Origin: Piromyces finnis
Taxonomy: Eukaryota > Neocallimastigomycota > Neocallimastigomycetes > Neocallimastigales > Neocallimastigaceae
Direction: 5' to 3'
Length of the DNA stretch: 64,000 nt
NCBI GenBank assembly: GCA_002104945.1
Contig: MCFH01000016.1
Coordinates: forward strand, 744,001-808,000
Shown: piece by piece, positions 10,734 to 22,140 of the stretch
Numbering within the stretch: the stretch's first letter is position 1
Layout of the letters: each line of letters starts with the position of its first letter
Made by a program: the position numbers and the translations under genes
The notes under the pieces: generated by a model
Database searches by the model: none
What the model was told of the DNA's origin: nothing
Seen by the model: the letters and a program-made list of their open reading frames with translations, nothing else

Positions 10734-11336
10734 TTACATGTATCTGTCTCTTCTAGGTGGAATTACTGGTGAGGGATTATTAGGAAGTGGCATATTTCTA
10801 TTCATATTCATATTCATATTCATATTATTCATGTTCATGTTCATATTCATATTCATATTATTTCTATTCATGTTCATATTATTCATGTTCATATTCATGT
10901 TCATATTATTCATGTTCATGTTATTCATATTCATATTATTCATGTTCATGTTATTCATGTTCATGTTATTCATATTCATGTTATTCATGTTCATGTTCAT
11001 ATTCATGTTCATATTCATGTTCATATTTCCATTCATTGGTAATGGACCGCTATTAAAACGTGGTCTTTGCATTTGCATATTATATTGTTGTTGATTATAC
11101 ATAGGTTGACTATTATATCTTGGCGATTGATTCATGAAAGGTTGATTCATTTGCATATTCATATTTCCATTATACATGTTATTTTTATTAATAATTTGAT
11201 TTGGATTTGGCTTTCCTGTAATTCTTTGTGGTGGTGGTCTAGCATTAGTTTTATCAACATCGAATATTGGAGTACCGGTTGGTGGTGGTGGTACGTATTC
11301 ATCTGCCATATTAGCCATCTTTTTTCTATTACTCAT
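10734..11336 (-). CDS. Asn/Met-repeat low-complexity protein, 200 aa
   Basis: No conserved domain is recognised. Residues 1-60 are Pro-rich and hydrophilic (PPPPTGTPIFDVDK, then RPPPQRITGKPNPN). Residues 60-100 are Gln/Asn/Met-rich with Tyr (PMYNQQQYNMQMQRPRF). Residues about 101-182 are almost entirely alternating Asn and Met in units such as MNMNN and MNMNM, with rare Arg. The end is PNNPSPVIPPRRDRYM. The DNA alternates ATG and AAC/AAT codons, and codon choice varies within units, which argues for selection on the protein as well as slippage. It is predicted to be wholly disordered and resembles prion-like RNA-binding tails, but no RNA-binding domain is present. The first ATG is used; an internal Met at residue 8 or 11 is an alternative. 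Confidence 0.6.
   Translation of the reverse strand: MSNRKKMANMADEYVPPPPTGTPIFDVDKTNARPPPQRITGKPNPNQIINKNNMYNGNMNMQMNQPFMNQSPRYNSQPMYNQQQYNMQMQRPRFNSGPLPMNGNMNMNMNMNMNMNMNNMNMNNMNMNNMNMNNMNMNNMNMNNMNMNMNMNNMNMNRNNMNMNMNMNMNNMNMNMNMNRNMPLPNNPSPVIPPRRDRYM
10800..11030. repeat. ATG-AAY coding minisatellite
   Basis: The region encoding the Asn/Met block is a hexamer-like array (CATATT/CATGTT on the plus strand, i.e. AAYATG on the minus strand) with periodic ATTATT interruptions, so unit length alternates between 6 and 15 bases. The plus strand is also open, giving Phe/Ile/Met or Tyr/Ser shadows that are not genes. Confidence 0.8.
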
Positions 11337-12125
11337 TTTCTAATTATTATGAAAAAAATATAATTTTTAATTTTATTTATAAATATATTATCTATTTATA
11401 TTTGTGTTCTTATTCATAATTAATACATTTCTCTAAATAAATTGTATTTTTTATATACATACGTTTAATTATTCTTTCTATATATTTAGTTATTTAAATT
11501 AATTTATAATTTATTTTTTAAATATAATATTGTTATTTAAATTTTACTTTAATCTCTTTTAAAAAAAATAATAAAATGCTATTTCAATTAGAAACGGTTA
11601 TAAAAAAAAAAGGAGTGTTTTTTTTTTTTTACAATACTAAATACAATTCTCTAACAAATATATAAAAAATATATTAAATTACATTAAGATAAATGAAATA
11701 CGAATATGTAATTTAATATATTTTATATTCAATTATTATTTATTTAATTAAATAAACTATTATATTTTATAATTAAATTTTGTATATTTATTAAAATTAA
11801 AGAAAATATAAAGTTTTTATAGTTTTTATGCTTTTTTAACACAAATTAGTTTTTAATAAATAAATATTTTTTATATTCAAAATACAATCAATAATTAATG
11901 TTATTATAAAACAAAAGTACCTTTTTTATTTTAATATATAGAATATTTAAAAAAAATGGTTAAATATAATAAATAATAGTAATATAATAATATAACCATA
12001 TTATTGGTTAATTTATATTATTAATTATAGTAAAAAAAATATTAAGAATTTTTTATAATAAATAAAATTTATTACTTATATTAAAAATTATATATCTTTT
12101 ACTTTATTAAATTATTATATTATAC
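11337..12125. other. Gene-free A/T spacer
   Basis: Unpatterned A/T sequence with short homopolymers. It should contain the promoter of the Asn/Met-repeat gene at its left end. Confidence 0.55.
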
Positions 12126-12170
12126 TTATTTATTTATTTATGTATTTATTTATTTATTATTTATTTATTT

Positions 12171-12266
<96 letters not shown>

Positions 12267-12292
12267 TTATTTATTTATTTATTTATTTATTT

Positions 12293-12336
<44 letters not shown>

Positions 12337-12360
12337 TTAATTGATTGATTGATTGATTGA
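12126..12360. repeat. Long TTTA tetranucleotide microsatellite with ATTG tail
   Basis: About 210 bases of near-perfect TTTA/ATTT repeat with a few one-base phase breaks, then a short ATTG array at 12340-12360. The plus strand reads as an artefactual Tyr/Leu/Phe/Ile ORF. Confidence 0.92.
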
Positions 12361-12431
12361 AATATTAATTTATTAATTTATTATTATTTCTATTAATTTA
12401 TATATTTTGGTTTAGTTTTTATAAATCTTTT

Positions 12432-12845
12432 TTAATGATAATTGTAGCGCACTTTTCTATTTGAACTTTTAAAGTCTTCATATTTATCCATGAACATTAT
12501 TCCTAGTGCTACCATTAAAATACTATCAACCTTAGGTGCTATTTCCATAATATATTCAGAATATGAATGTTTTCCTTTTATTCTGTAAATTTTACAAAGC
12601 ATAGAATTATTATTTCTTTCTTTTCCTAAAAATATACCAGCTGAACGGAAACTAGATTCTATATTAAAATCAATAACTAAATTACTTTCTGTTGGTATAT
12701 TATGAAAAGAAACAGAGTATTTTTTTGCCTTAAAAGAATTTTTTGAATGTATGTCAACAAGTAATTTATCTTTTTTATCTCCAGCTGATATATCTCTTGG
12801 TGGTGGAGCTATATTTTTTTTAAGTTGCTTCTTATAATAATCCAT
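12432..12845 (-). CDS. LOR5, N-terminally truncated LURP-one-related protein, 137 aa
   Basis: Only the C-terminal half of a LOR protein is present: KYSVSFHNIPTESN (42-55), a degraded loop AGIFLGKERNNNSMLCKI (69-86) and an intact helix IAPKVDSILMVALGIMFMD (102-120). The first half of the barrel, with the YFKC and IYD motifs, is replaced by about 30 hydrophilic residues (KKQLKKNIAPPPRDISAGDK). No missing half is found upstream, where a GTT/ATT trinucleotide tract (about 12860-12897) begins 15 bases from the ATG. Repeat-mediated deletion could have removed the 5' half. The frame is open and has an ATG, so it may still be expressed, but a half barrel is unlikely to fold in the normal way. A decaying gene is the likeliest reading. 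Confidence 0.6.
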   Translation of the reverse strand: MDYYKKQLKKNIAPPPRDISAGDKKDKLLVDIHSKNSFKAKKYSVSFHNIPTESNLVIDFNIESSFRSAGIFLGKERNNNSMLCKIYRIKGKHSYSEYIMEIAPKVDSILMVALGIMFMDKYEDFKSSNRKVRYNYH

Positions 12846-14353
12846 ATTTATGTTTCTATTGTTATTATTATTGTTGTTGTTGTTGTTGTTGTTGTTATTT
12901 AATTATGTAATAAAAATTAAAACTAGTATAATTTATTTAAATTATAATAATTATATACTTTTTTTATCATTTATTTTTTTTTTTTTACTTTTTTTTTTTA
13001 TATAAATAAAAATTTATATATAACTTGAATTTGTTACACAATTTTTTCTTTCCTATCATTTTTTCCATGCTTAAACCAAAGGACAACTTTTAAATTAAAG
13101 GTTAAATATAAATTTTTTAACATTACCACATTTTTTAAATTTTAACTCCTATTATTTTCCTTGTATTAAAAAAAAGTTAGTAAAATATTAAATAAAAGAA
13201 AGTGATTAAAATAGTTTTCATGTTAAATAATGAATAATAATAAAAAAAAATATTAAAGATATACTGCCATTTACTAATACTAATATTTTAGTTAATAAAA
13301 ATATTTTTTATATCCCTTAAACATAATATATAATGTAATTAAAAAAAATTTTTTTTTAAAAAAAAATATAACTATTATTTCCTTAAAACGTGATAGGCAT
13401 GTGAATACATATGTTTTATGAATAAAAAACATAAGATCACATAAATTTTTTTAAAAAAATGATACATTTTTTGTAAATTTGTAAATTACTTTATTCATTT
13501 TAGAAATAAATATTCACCTTTAGAAATTGCGGTAGAAACTTTAACTGTTATATTTTAATAATTAAAAAATTAAAATTAAATAAGCTTTTTTAGATTTATA
13601 TTAAACAAAATTATTTTAATTTATAAACAAAAAAAAAAGAATATTTTATATCTAATAGTCACATTTTGTTATATTTAAGAGAGGAAAAAACTTTAGATTG
13701 TTCATAGATTATATAATTAAAGTAAAAATTGATCTTATTAAAAAACAAAAAAATAAAATAACCGTAGAAACAATAGAGATTAAATATTATTGAAAAAAAA
13801 TATTAATAAAATAAAATAGTTTCTAATTATTATTTTTATTTTTAAAATAATAACTACGAATTATTTTTTAATTACATTTAGTTACATTACATTTATGTAA
13901 TTTATTATTATTTTTTTTTTAATTATTGTTACATTATTTTCATTTTTTTTCTTTTACTTAATTTATTCTTTTTTTTTTTCTTTCTTTTCTTTTTTTTTTT
14001 ATTCAAAATATAAATTTGTTTTAAAACAAAAATATATAAAATAATAAAAAAAAAAAAGATATTGATAAATATTTTTATACTTTTTTTAATAATAATATTA
14101 ATCTATTTAATATAATATTATAATATTATCATTAAAAATTAATATATATATATATAATTGTTTATTTACATTTTTAATTAATACTTTTTTTTTTTTTCTT
14201 ATTAATGTTTTTAAATTTTAGCTATAAAAGTATCAATAATATTTAAAAAAAATATTCTTATGCTAAAGATTTATTTATGTTATAAATATATGCCATAAAA
14301 ATACATTACAGTATGTATAATAAAAAAATATTGGTATATATACTATTTAAATA
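12846..14353. other. Gene-free A/T spacer
   Basis: The GTT/ATT trinucleotide tract adjoining LOR5 (about 12860-12897), then about 1.4 kb of A/T sequence with poly(T) runs. No LOR remnant was recognised on either strand. Confidence 0.55.
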
Positions 14354-14998
14354 TTAACTGGTGGATATAAAATTCATTGTTGAATCACCTATATACCCTT
14401 TCCTTGTGGTTAAATGTGTCATTTCTACAAAAAATAAAATAATACCAATAATAAATACAATATCAACACCAGAAACAATATCTACTTCGTATAAATCGTT
14501 ATTTATGATACTTCTTACAACTCTTCCAATGACTCTCTTATCACCATTTTCATGATCAAATGATATAGTACATATACGCATATCTTTATCACAAGTCATT
14601 GTAAAATATTCCATTTTTCCAACTCCTAAGCGATTAAACTTTACTTGATATTTTTTTCCCCTGAATGCATCTTTTTTTCTAATCTCTCCAAGTAAAATAC
14701 TTTCTGAATCACCTGCATAAATTCTTCTTTTTACTTTATTTGAAATACATCCACATATATTAATTATGGGTTCGTCATAAACTGTCAATAGTTCTCTTCC
14801 AAAAAATTTATCCTTAGTTTTGAAGTATATATCGCCTTTCTGGTTTCCTACTATAAAAGAATATGTCATATCTTCATTTTCAACCTTTTCAATACGTACA
14901 TTAAGATTATTTCTTAAAATATATTTGACATCTACAATCGCTATATCAATGTTTGGTTTTTCCAGTTCTTTCACGCATAGTTCTTTATATAATCCCAT
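14354..14998 (-). CDS. LOR6, divergent LURP-one-related protein, 214 aa
   Basis: The most divergent full-length member. The overall order is kept: GDIYFKT (55-61), LLTVYDEPIINI (70-81), RRIYAGDSESILLGEI (91-106), KYQVKFNRL (116-124) and the hydrophobic helix VSGVDIVFIIGIILFFVEM (175-193). The signature loop GIFxGKEKEGAP is absent and replaced by ICTISFDHENGDKRVIGRV (142-160). The tail TTRKGYIGDSTMNF recalls the basic tail of LOR3 and LOR4. It is assigned to the family from fold order, the helix and location in the array. A single uninterrupted exon with an ATG start suggests an active gene with altered loop function. Confidence 0.65.
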   Translation of the reverse strand: MGLYKELCVKELEKPNIDIAIVDVKYILRNNLNVRIEKVENEDMTYSFIVGNQKGDIYFKTKDKFFGRELLTVYDEPIINICGCISNKVKRRIYAGDSESILLGEIRKKDAFRGKKYQVKFNRLGVGKMEYFTMTCDKDMRICTISFDHENGDKRVIGRVVRSIINNDLYEVDIVSGVDIVFIIGIILFFVEMTHLTTRKGYIGDSTMNFISTS

Positions 14999-17561
14999 AT
15001 TTTTTATTATTATAGATGAATAATCATAAAATAGTAATAATTATAGAATTTAATATCTATTAATAAATTATTATTGCACTTGTTTTTATTACTAAATGAA
15101 TTTATTCTATCTACTGACTATCTATATGCAATAATAATTACTTTATTTAATTTAGAAATAGTATATTATATAATTTAATTTACAGTAATGTTTTATTATT
15201 TATTATACAAATTTTTAAATTGAATTCTATTATATATCTTTGGAAATATTACAAAAAGAAAAAAAAAAAAAAAAAGAAGGAAAAAAAAGAAATAAAAATA
15301 TTAAAAAAAATGTTTGTTCAATAAAAAATATTTTTTATTCTATAAAAAGAACGTTAATAGCTTTTAAACTTTTTTTTTTTTTTTTCTTTTCAATCTATAT
15401 CATTATAGATATATTAATCTTAATTTTATTATTTTGTTGTTATTTTTATTATTATTATTACTACTTTTTATTATTACTTTTATTATTAATAATTATTATT
15501 ACTTTTGTTTTTTTTTTATATTATTATTGTTATTTTGTCTTTTGAAAAAAAAAAAAAAAGTATAAAAGTCACAGTGAAATTTCAAAATATATATAGAAAT
15601 TTGCTTAATGTTACACAAATTACTTCAATAAAATGGAAGGAAAATGTTTTTAGTTTTACCATAATTTCAAAATTTTAATGGTTCAAATTAATTTATTCCT
15701 AAATTAAATATAAAGTTTAGGTTTATTATTATAAATTAATTTTTAAAAAAAATGATAATTTGTTCATAAAGAATAATATTTTAAATAATAAATTTGTTTT
15801 ATAAAAATGTCTAAAAATAATAAATAAAGTTTTCAACCCACATCCATTTAAGGTAAACAAAATAAGAGAAAATGAAAACAAAATTCATTGATTATAAAGT
15901 GTAGTAATTATGGCTAAAAATAATATATCTGTTTATTTATTTATTAATTATATAAAAAAAAGAATTCAATTTATGGCTAAAACATATTTTGTATATACAT
16001 TGTTAATGGAAATTTATCTTTATATAGTATAATTAATTCTCATTTCAGCTTTAAAACACACAAAAAAAATAATTATTTCTATATATTTAAATTTAGTAAA
16101 AGACATTAAAAAATAAAATATATATATATATTGCTTATTTATTATTTATTATAAATTGTTAAAAAAATATAAATAGTGCATCTACAAGAAGGAAAATAAA
16201 ATATAAAATTAACAAAACTATTATTTAAAAATATATATCATTTATATTTTTTCTATATTTTGCTGTAAAGTTTTACTCTTTACACTTAAAATGTAACAAT
16301 TATATAATTAAATAATTAATATTCTTATTTAATATTAATTAATTTTAAATGAATTTTATAAACAAAAAAACAAAAACTTTATCAATATAAATTCAAAACA
16401 TATATTAAAAAAAGGAATATAAAATAATATATTATAATATATTTTACATTATATTTTATTTCCCTTCACCTAAAAATTACCAAAAAAAAAAAAAGTAAAA
16501 AAAAAATAATCCGATGAAATAAAGTAGCTATCACTTTATAAATATAAAAAATCAACACAAATAATTATTTATTTTTTTTTATGTGTATACTAACTTTAAC
16601 TTTTAAATATAAATATTCATTCTTAACTTCTCCATTTATATCGTTAAAAAAAATAAAGTATACTATAGCATCATATATTAAAAAAAGAAAAATAAATAAT
16701 AAAACAAAAAAAATAAAGATATATTTAAAAATATTTATTTAATTAATAGATATTTGAATTTAAATAGATATTTGAAGAAATATATAATTTAAATTTATTT
16801 CATTTCATAAAAGTAATGAGAATCATCAGAAAAAAAGGCATTTTCTTTAATAAAATATGTTATTCAATATTAAATATGTTGTTCAATATATATGTGTATA
16901 TTTTTGAATTTATATTTATTGTTTTTCTATATTTCAATAAAGAATATTTTGAATTATAATTACAACTTTTTTTAATTTATTTATATATATATGAATCATC
17001 TATACTTTCTTATATCTATTATAAATTCTTCCCAATGCATGGTTTTAATCTTTATAAACTGAACTCTTAAAAATTCCTCTTTTTATCCCAATAAAAATAA
17101 AACAAATTTATAAAACATTTCTTATATATTCAATACTAAATACATGTATAAAAATATAAAAATACACTAAAACAAATGAAAATGTTTATTAAGTTTTACT
17201 TTAAAATGCAATTTTTTTTATTATTTGATTTTTGATTTTTTTTTTTTAACTATAATTATTTTCATATTTTTAAAAGATAAAATCACACCCTATTTTTGTA
17301 TGCTCTTTTACCTTTTATTAATATTTTTTCTTTTTAAGAAAAAATTATTCATTATTCAAAAAAGAAAAAAAAATTTTTATACAAATAATTTTGTTTATAA
17401 ATATATACTATAATTTTTAGTATATAATTTATTTAAAAATAAAATTTTGATTAATAACGCAATTTTAAATTAGTAAATACTTTAATCATTAATTTTTCAA
17501 TATTGGTAGATAACGCGATAATAATTATTAAAGATTTTTTTGCTGTCGTTGTTAATATTAT
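14999..17561. other. Gene-free A/T spacer, 2.6 kb
   Basis: Low-complexity sequence with long A runs (about 15255-15275) and T runs (about 15369-15385). Apparent ORFs here (15240-15545 and 17225-17413) are Lys/Ile/Tyr/Phe-only translations of homopolymers. No gene is supported. Confidence 0.6.
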
Positions 17562-18185
17562 TTATTCTTCTTCATGTTTTAATTCATCATAAATAATAGT
17601 AAGAGCTACCATTAAAGCAGCATCAACATTTGGAGCAATTGTAATCTTATAATGATCACGGTCACTTATTAAGGATGCTAATTTTTTAGATTTAATAATT
17701 CTACAAATCATTGGAGCACCTTCCTTTTCCTTTCCACAGAAAATACCACAAGAATTACCAATGAAATCACATTTGATATCTAGTACTTCTTCTTGTCCAG
17801 TAGCAAGATTACGGAAACTTAATTGGTACTTATTCTTCTTGAGCATACTTACTCTATGAACACTACCAAGAATTTCATCAGTACTTTTTCCAGAGTATAT
17901 TTTTTGACCATGTCCAAAGAAAGCATTTTCTTGAATATTGAAAATTGGCTTGTCATATAAATCGTATATGACTTTCTTGTCTCTAATGCTAAAGGTTTTA
18001 CCTTTACATTTGAAGTAAGATACACCATTCTGATCTTTGATTGCGAAATCATCACCAGAAAAAGAACGTTTTTCATCTAAACAAAGAGTAATTTCTTGAT
18101 TAAAAGCAAAACGTTGTTCTGTACAAATAATTGGTCTTTGAGCAGAAGAAACTTCTCTTTGAGCATAACTTTTCATTAAAAACAT
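17562..18185 (-). CDS. LOR7, LURP-one-related protein, 207 aa
   Basis: A textbook member of the array. Motifs in order: EQRFAFNQEITLCL (23-36), GDDFAIKDQNGVSYFKCKG (44-62), FSIRDKKVIYDLYDKPIFNI (65-84), KYQLSFRNLATGQEEVLDIK (119-138), the loop GIFCGKEKEGAPMICRI (147-163) and the helix IAPNVDAALMVALTIIYDELK (183-203). Local base composition is richer in G/C than the flanks, as expected for a real gene. A second Met at residue 4 (MFLMKSY) could be the start; both lie before the fold. It is closest to LOR9 and LOR11 by the GDDFxIKD and DKKVIYD motifs. Confidence 0.85.
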   Translation of the reverse strand: MFLMKSYAQREVSSAQRPIICTEQRFAFNQEITLCLDEKRSFSGDDFAIKDQNGVSYFKCKGKTFSIRDKKVIYDLYDKPIFNIQENAFFGHGQKIYSGKSTDEILGSVHRVSMLKKNKYQLSFRNLATGQEEVLDIKCDFIGNSCGIFCGKEKEGAPMICRIIKSKKLASLISDRDHYKITIAPNVDAALMVALTIIYDELKHEEE

Positions 18186-19726
18186 GTTGATTTAGTATTT
18201 ATTTAAATAAAAATAATGGTTATTTATTTACTTATTTAGCTTTGTTTTTGTTCTTTTATATTATATAAAAAATTTTATAATAAGTTTTTTTATTATTTTT
18301 TTTTAAAGAAAAAATATTAACTGAGAAATATTTATAATTTATATACTTGAAAAATACATAATATAAAATTATAAAATGAATTATAATATTATAATATATT
18401 AAATTATTATTGTTATATTTATTAACATATTAATTAATAAAAAAAATGTCATAAATTTTTTAATAATTTGAGTTGTCTATCTTTTTAAATAGAATCAATT
18501 TTATATTAAATAAGATTAAGCATTATATTAAAAAAAGAATAATCTTAATTTGTTAATAATAATATGTTAATATTAATAGTATAATAATAATATAATAATA
18601 ATTTATTTTATTTCAAAACATTTTAATTTCATCTTATTATTGAAAAAAAGCCATCAATATCAATAGATTTATCTACTAATTAACTTTTGTTACTACTTTA
18701 TTACAGCAATAACCATTTAAAAAATTGCTTATATAAAGTATGAGATCACATGAATGTAACATGATATAAAATGTGATATAAGTTTCTTTTATGTTGTAGT
18801 AATTTAATATTAGTTTATTTATAATTTATTATATTAGGTGAAAAATATTTTATTACTATTAACTTCTCTCTTATTAATAATTTCACTTATAATATTTTCT
18901 TATTAATTATTAAAGCTCTTCTCTTTCTAATTATTAATTATTTTTACATGAATATTTTTATATTATAAAATTCCTATAATATAATTGAATATCAATTATA
19001 TAATGTAATGTATTCATAATATATGAATAATAATTAAATAGGATATAATATAATATATTTTACATTTTATATGAAATATTACTATATAAGGAAAGATAAT
19101 GTAATACAAATAAGTATTACAATAAAATTAATATATAATATTAATATTTAAGAATATAATGAAATATGTACATGAATTCTATAACTAATATATAAATAAT
19201 GTATTATAATATATATCAATTATTATATTATTATTATGAAATATTATATATAAATTTTTAAAGATGAAATTGAATATTTTAAATAATAAAAATTATTTTA
19301 AATATGGCTAATATGTAGCTAGACATATAAATTTCATATCAAATGAATTTTATAAATAAGTTTATGTATGATAGATACATTTGAAATATACATTTTAATT
19401 TCTAAATGTTTGATTTTTTTTTTACAATAATAATAGTTAATATGTTTTTAAATTCTTTCTTTATTTTACATTTCATAATTTATTTCTATTTGCAAAATAT
19501 AAGAAATAAATTGTTTTTCATACTGAATTATATAGTGAATTTTGGTATTTTGAATTTGTGTTATTTTTTTTTTTTGTGAATGAGTATTTCATGCCATGTG
19601 TTATTATTATTGATAACAAAAATTAAAATTTTAAATAATTTTATAGGTCAAACATTTCTAACTAGAAAATAAAATTCAATTAATCTATAAATTATCTTTT
19701 TAATTTTTAGAAAAAATTTATGTTGT
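18186..19726. other. Gene-free A/T spacer
   Basis: 1.5 kb of A/T sequence upstream of LOR7 and downstream of LOR8. No ORF or ordered repeat was seen beyond short AT-rich direct repeats. Confidence 0.55.
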
Positions 19727-20353
19727 CTAGTCATCAATATCTTCCAAATAATTCTGATACTTTAACTCATTCAAACAAAGTGCTAAGGCTGACATGAATA
19801 AACCATCATTACCAGATGAAATTTCAATATTAAATCTACTTTTACTATTAAAAAAGGATTTCGCTTTTCTTTCACTTATTTTACAAATCAAAGAAGCACC
19901 TTCTTCTTCTACACCATTAAATATACCACATGAACGATATGATGTAGCACAATTCATAGAAAGGGTTTCATTCTTTTCTGAGGTTTGATTATAATAAATA
20001 ATAATATATTTTTCGGCATCTGTAAAACTATTAACTTTGGTAATACTAGCTATAACTTTTCTACTATTTAATATAGAAAAAATTTCTATAGAAGAGGAAG
20101 AGGATCCATTTTTAATAATAAGTAAAGGATTATTGTTGATATCAACGATTATTTTTTCCTTTTTAAAACTGAATGTTTTTTCAATAATTTTGTAGTATAT
20201 ATCACCTGTTTGATTTGTAATATTATTTTTTTCTAAAGTATAAATTGATGGTTTAAGTAAAATATGTTTTTCTCCGACAAGTGATACTTCAGTTCCAGAA
20301 GTAGTAACGATCTTATTCATTAATTGTTCATGATAATTAACCATTTTCTTCAT
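19727..20353 (-). CDS. LOR8, LURP-one-related protein, 208 aa
   Basis: Divergent but complete LOR protein. It has a longer, unrelated-looking N terminus (MKKMVNYHEQLMNKIVTTSG), then GDIYYKIIEKTFSFKKEKI (50-68), VDINNNPLLII (70-80), a serine run (about 84-88), KYIIIYYNQTSEKNETLSM (115-133), a loop variant CGIFNGVEEEGASLICKI (142-159) and a helix that starts ISSGNDGLFMSALALCLNELK (178-198) instead of the usual APNVD. The loop keeps the two glycines and an acidic cluster but loses K-E-K. It is likely functional, with altered loop chemistry. Confidence 0.75.
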   Translation of the reverse strand: MKKMVNYHEQLMNKIVTTSGTEVSLVGEKHILLKPSIYTLEKNNITNQTGDIYYKIIEKTFSFKKEKIIVDINNNPLLIIKNGSSSSSIEIFSILNSRKVIASITKVNSFTDAEKYIIIYYNQTSEKNETLSMNCATSYRSCGIFNGVEEEGASLICKISERKAKSFFNSKSRFNIEISSGNDGLFMSALALCLNELKYQNYLEDIDD

Positions 20354-20526
20354 TTCTTCTTTTTCAATGTTTATATTTTTATTTTCTTTATTTTTTAATA
20401 TGTATATTATATATCTTTTTTATTAATGATAATAAATAGCATTTTCTTTTTTTCTTTTTTTTTTTTTTATAAATATATATATTAAACTTTGAGTCTAAAA
20501 GTTTAATTATTAAATAACAAAACAAC
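20354..20526. other. LOR8 upstream spacer
   Basis: Short T-rich region between the LOR8 start and the adjacent TTTA microsatellite. It would contain the proximal promoter; no element can be singled out. Confidence 0.4.
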
Positions 20527-20628
<102 letters not shown>

Positions 20629-21028
20629 AAAAAAAAAAACATTTTAGAGGAAGTTCTATAAAAAATTTTATACTAAAAATATGATCATCTCTTTTTTATT
20701 TAATAATATGGCAATATAAATATTATATATATATATATATTAAAAAATGATATTAATAAAAAATATCATAAAACAGAAACAAACGAAAAAAAAATTCTAA
20801 AAACGGCTTTTCACTTAGATTTTCATTATTCATTTATTCAAAAAGTGACTTTAATTGAAATTATTCTATATTATATAGTGTTTCAAACATGAATTTGGAC
20901 AAAAGTTACTTAACTTCTCCACAACACATCAGTTCATAAAAAAATAAACATTTAATATAAATTTTAAAAATGGAATATTCTAAAAGTATATTAAATACTA
21001 TAATATAAAACAATTATCAACTTATATT

Positions 21029-21148
<120 letters not shown>

Positions 21149-22140
21149 ATCATTACTCTATCTATATGAAATATTTAATCAATTTTCATAAAATACAATT
21201 AACAATTAAATTCTTTATAAATAGGAACTTACTAAAATAGTATATTGAATTGTTCAATATACAAGTTCTTTTCATCCTATTTTCAAACATTTATATTTAT
21301 TAACAATAATTTGAGTAAATTGTATAGCATGTCCCATAAATGCTCTCAAATTAAAATGTTTAATAACAAAAGATAAAGCAAATCAAAATCAATATTTGTA
21401 ATGTTATGGCAGTTTCAATATGTATAGATAAAATTTTCTTAATATATTTTCTATTAAAAAATATCAAATTTAATAATTAATTGTTTTAAATATTAATTTT
21501 ATTATAAATTTACAAAATAAAGAATTTTATTATAATCATTTTACTTTTTATATGCAATTCTAGTATATCATTATTTTTGACTTCTAGATATCTATAAACA
21601 ATATTAATAACTATCATATTAAAATCTAATGATTTTGATATATTTCATTCTAATAAGTAGTAGTACTTAAGAATGACCTTCAAAACAAAAACTAGATAAA
21701 AAAATGATTATTATAGATATCTTTTAAAATAATAAATTTTATAAGCTCTGTAATACTGTTTATTAAAATTGAATATAAGATTAGACATCTATGTCAGTTC
21801 TGAAAAGAAAGATAATTTAAACATATAAATTAAAGTATTATTCAAATAGGATTTCTAAAAATAGTTTTGTTTTCAATATATACATATATAAAAAAAAAAA
21901 ACTTCACTATTAATAGGCTCAAAAAAATTTTTTTCATTTTTTAAATCTATAGTCAACTCAACTCAACTTTTAAAAAAAGATAGTTATTTATACTATTGAT
22001 AAATATATATAATGTTGTTATTGTTATTTTTTAAATATTAATGTTATTATTAATATTAATATTTTGTCTGAAAATAAAATATGCTTAAATCAACTCTATA
22101 ACCATTATAGATATTAATTTTAAAAATATAATAATTCATT

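Noticed and set aside
10738-11094. Phe/Ile/Met ORF on the plus strand
   Set aside because: Shadow of the Asn/Met repeat on the other strand; the minus-strand protein has non-repetitive ends and the better composition.
12140-12340. 66-residue Tyr/Leu/Phe/Ile ORF
   Set aside because: It is the translation of a TTTA microsatellite and has no protein-like composition.
15240-15545. 101-residue Lys/Ile/Tyr ORF
   Set aside because: Built from A and T homopolymers; no protein-like composition.
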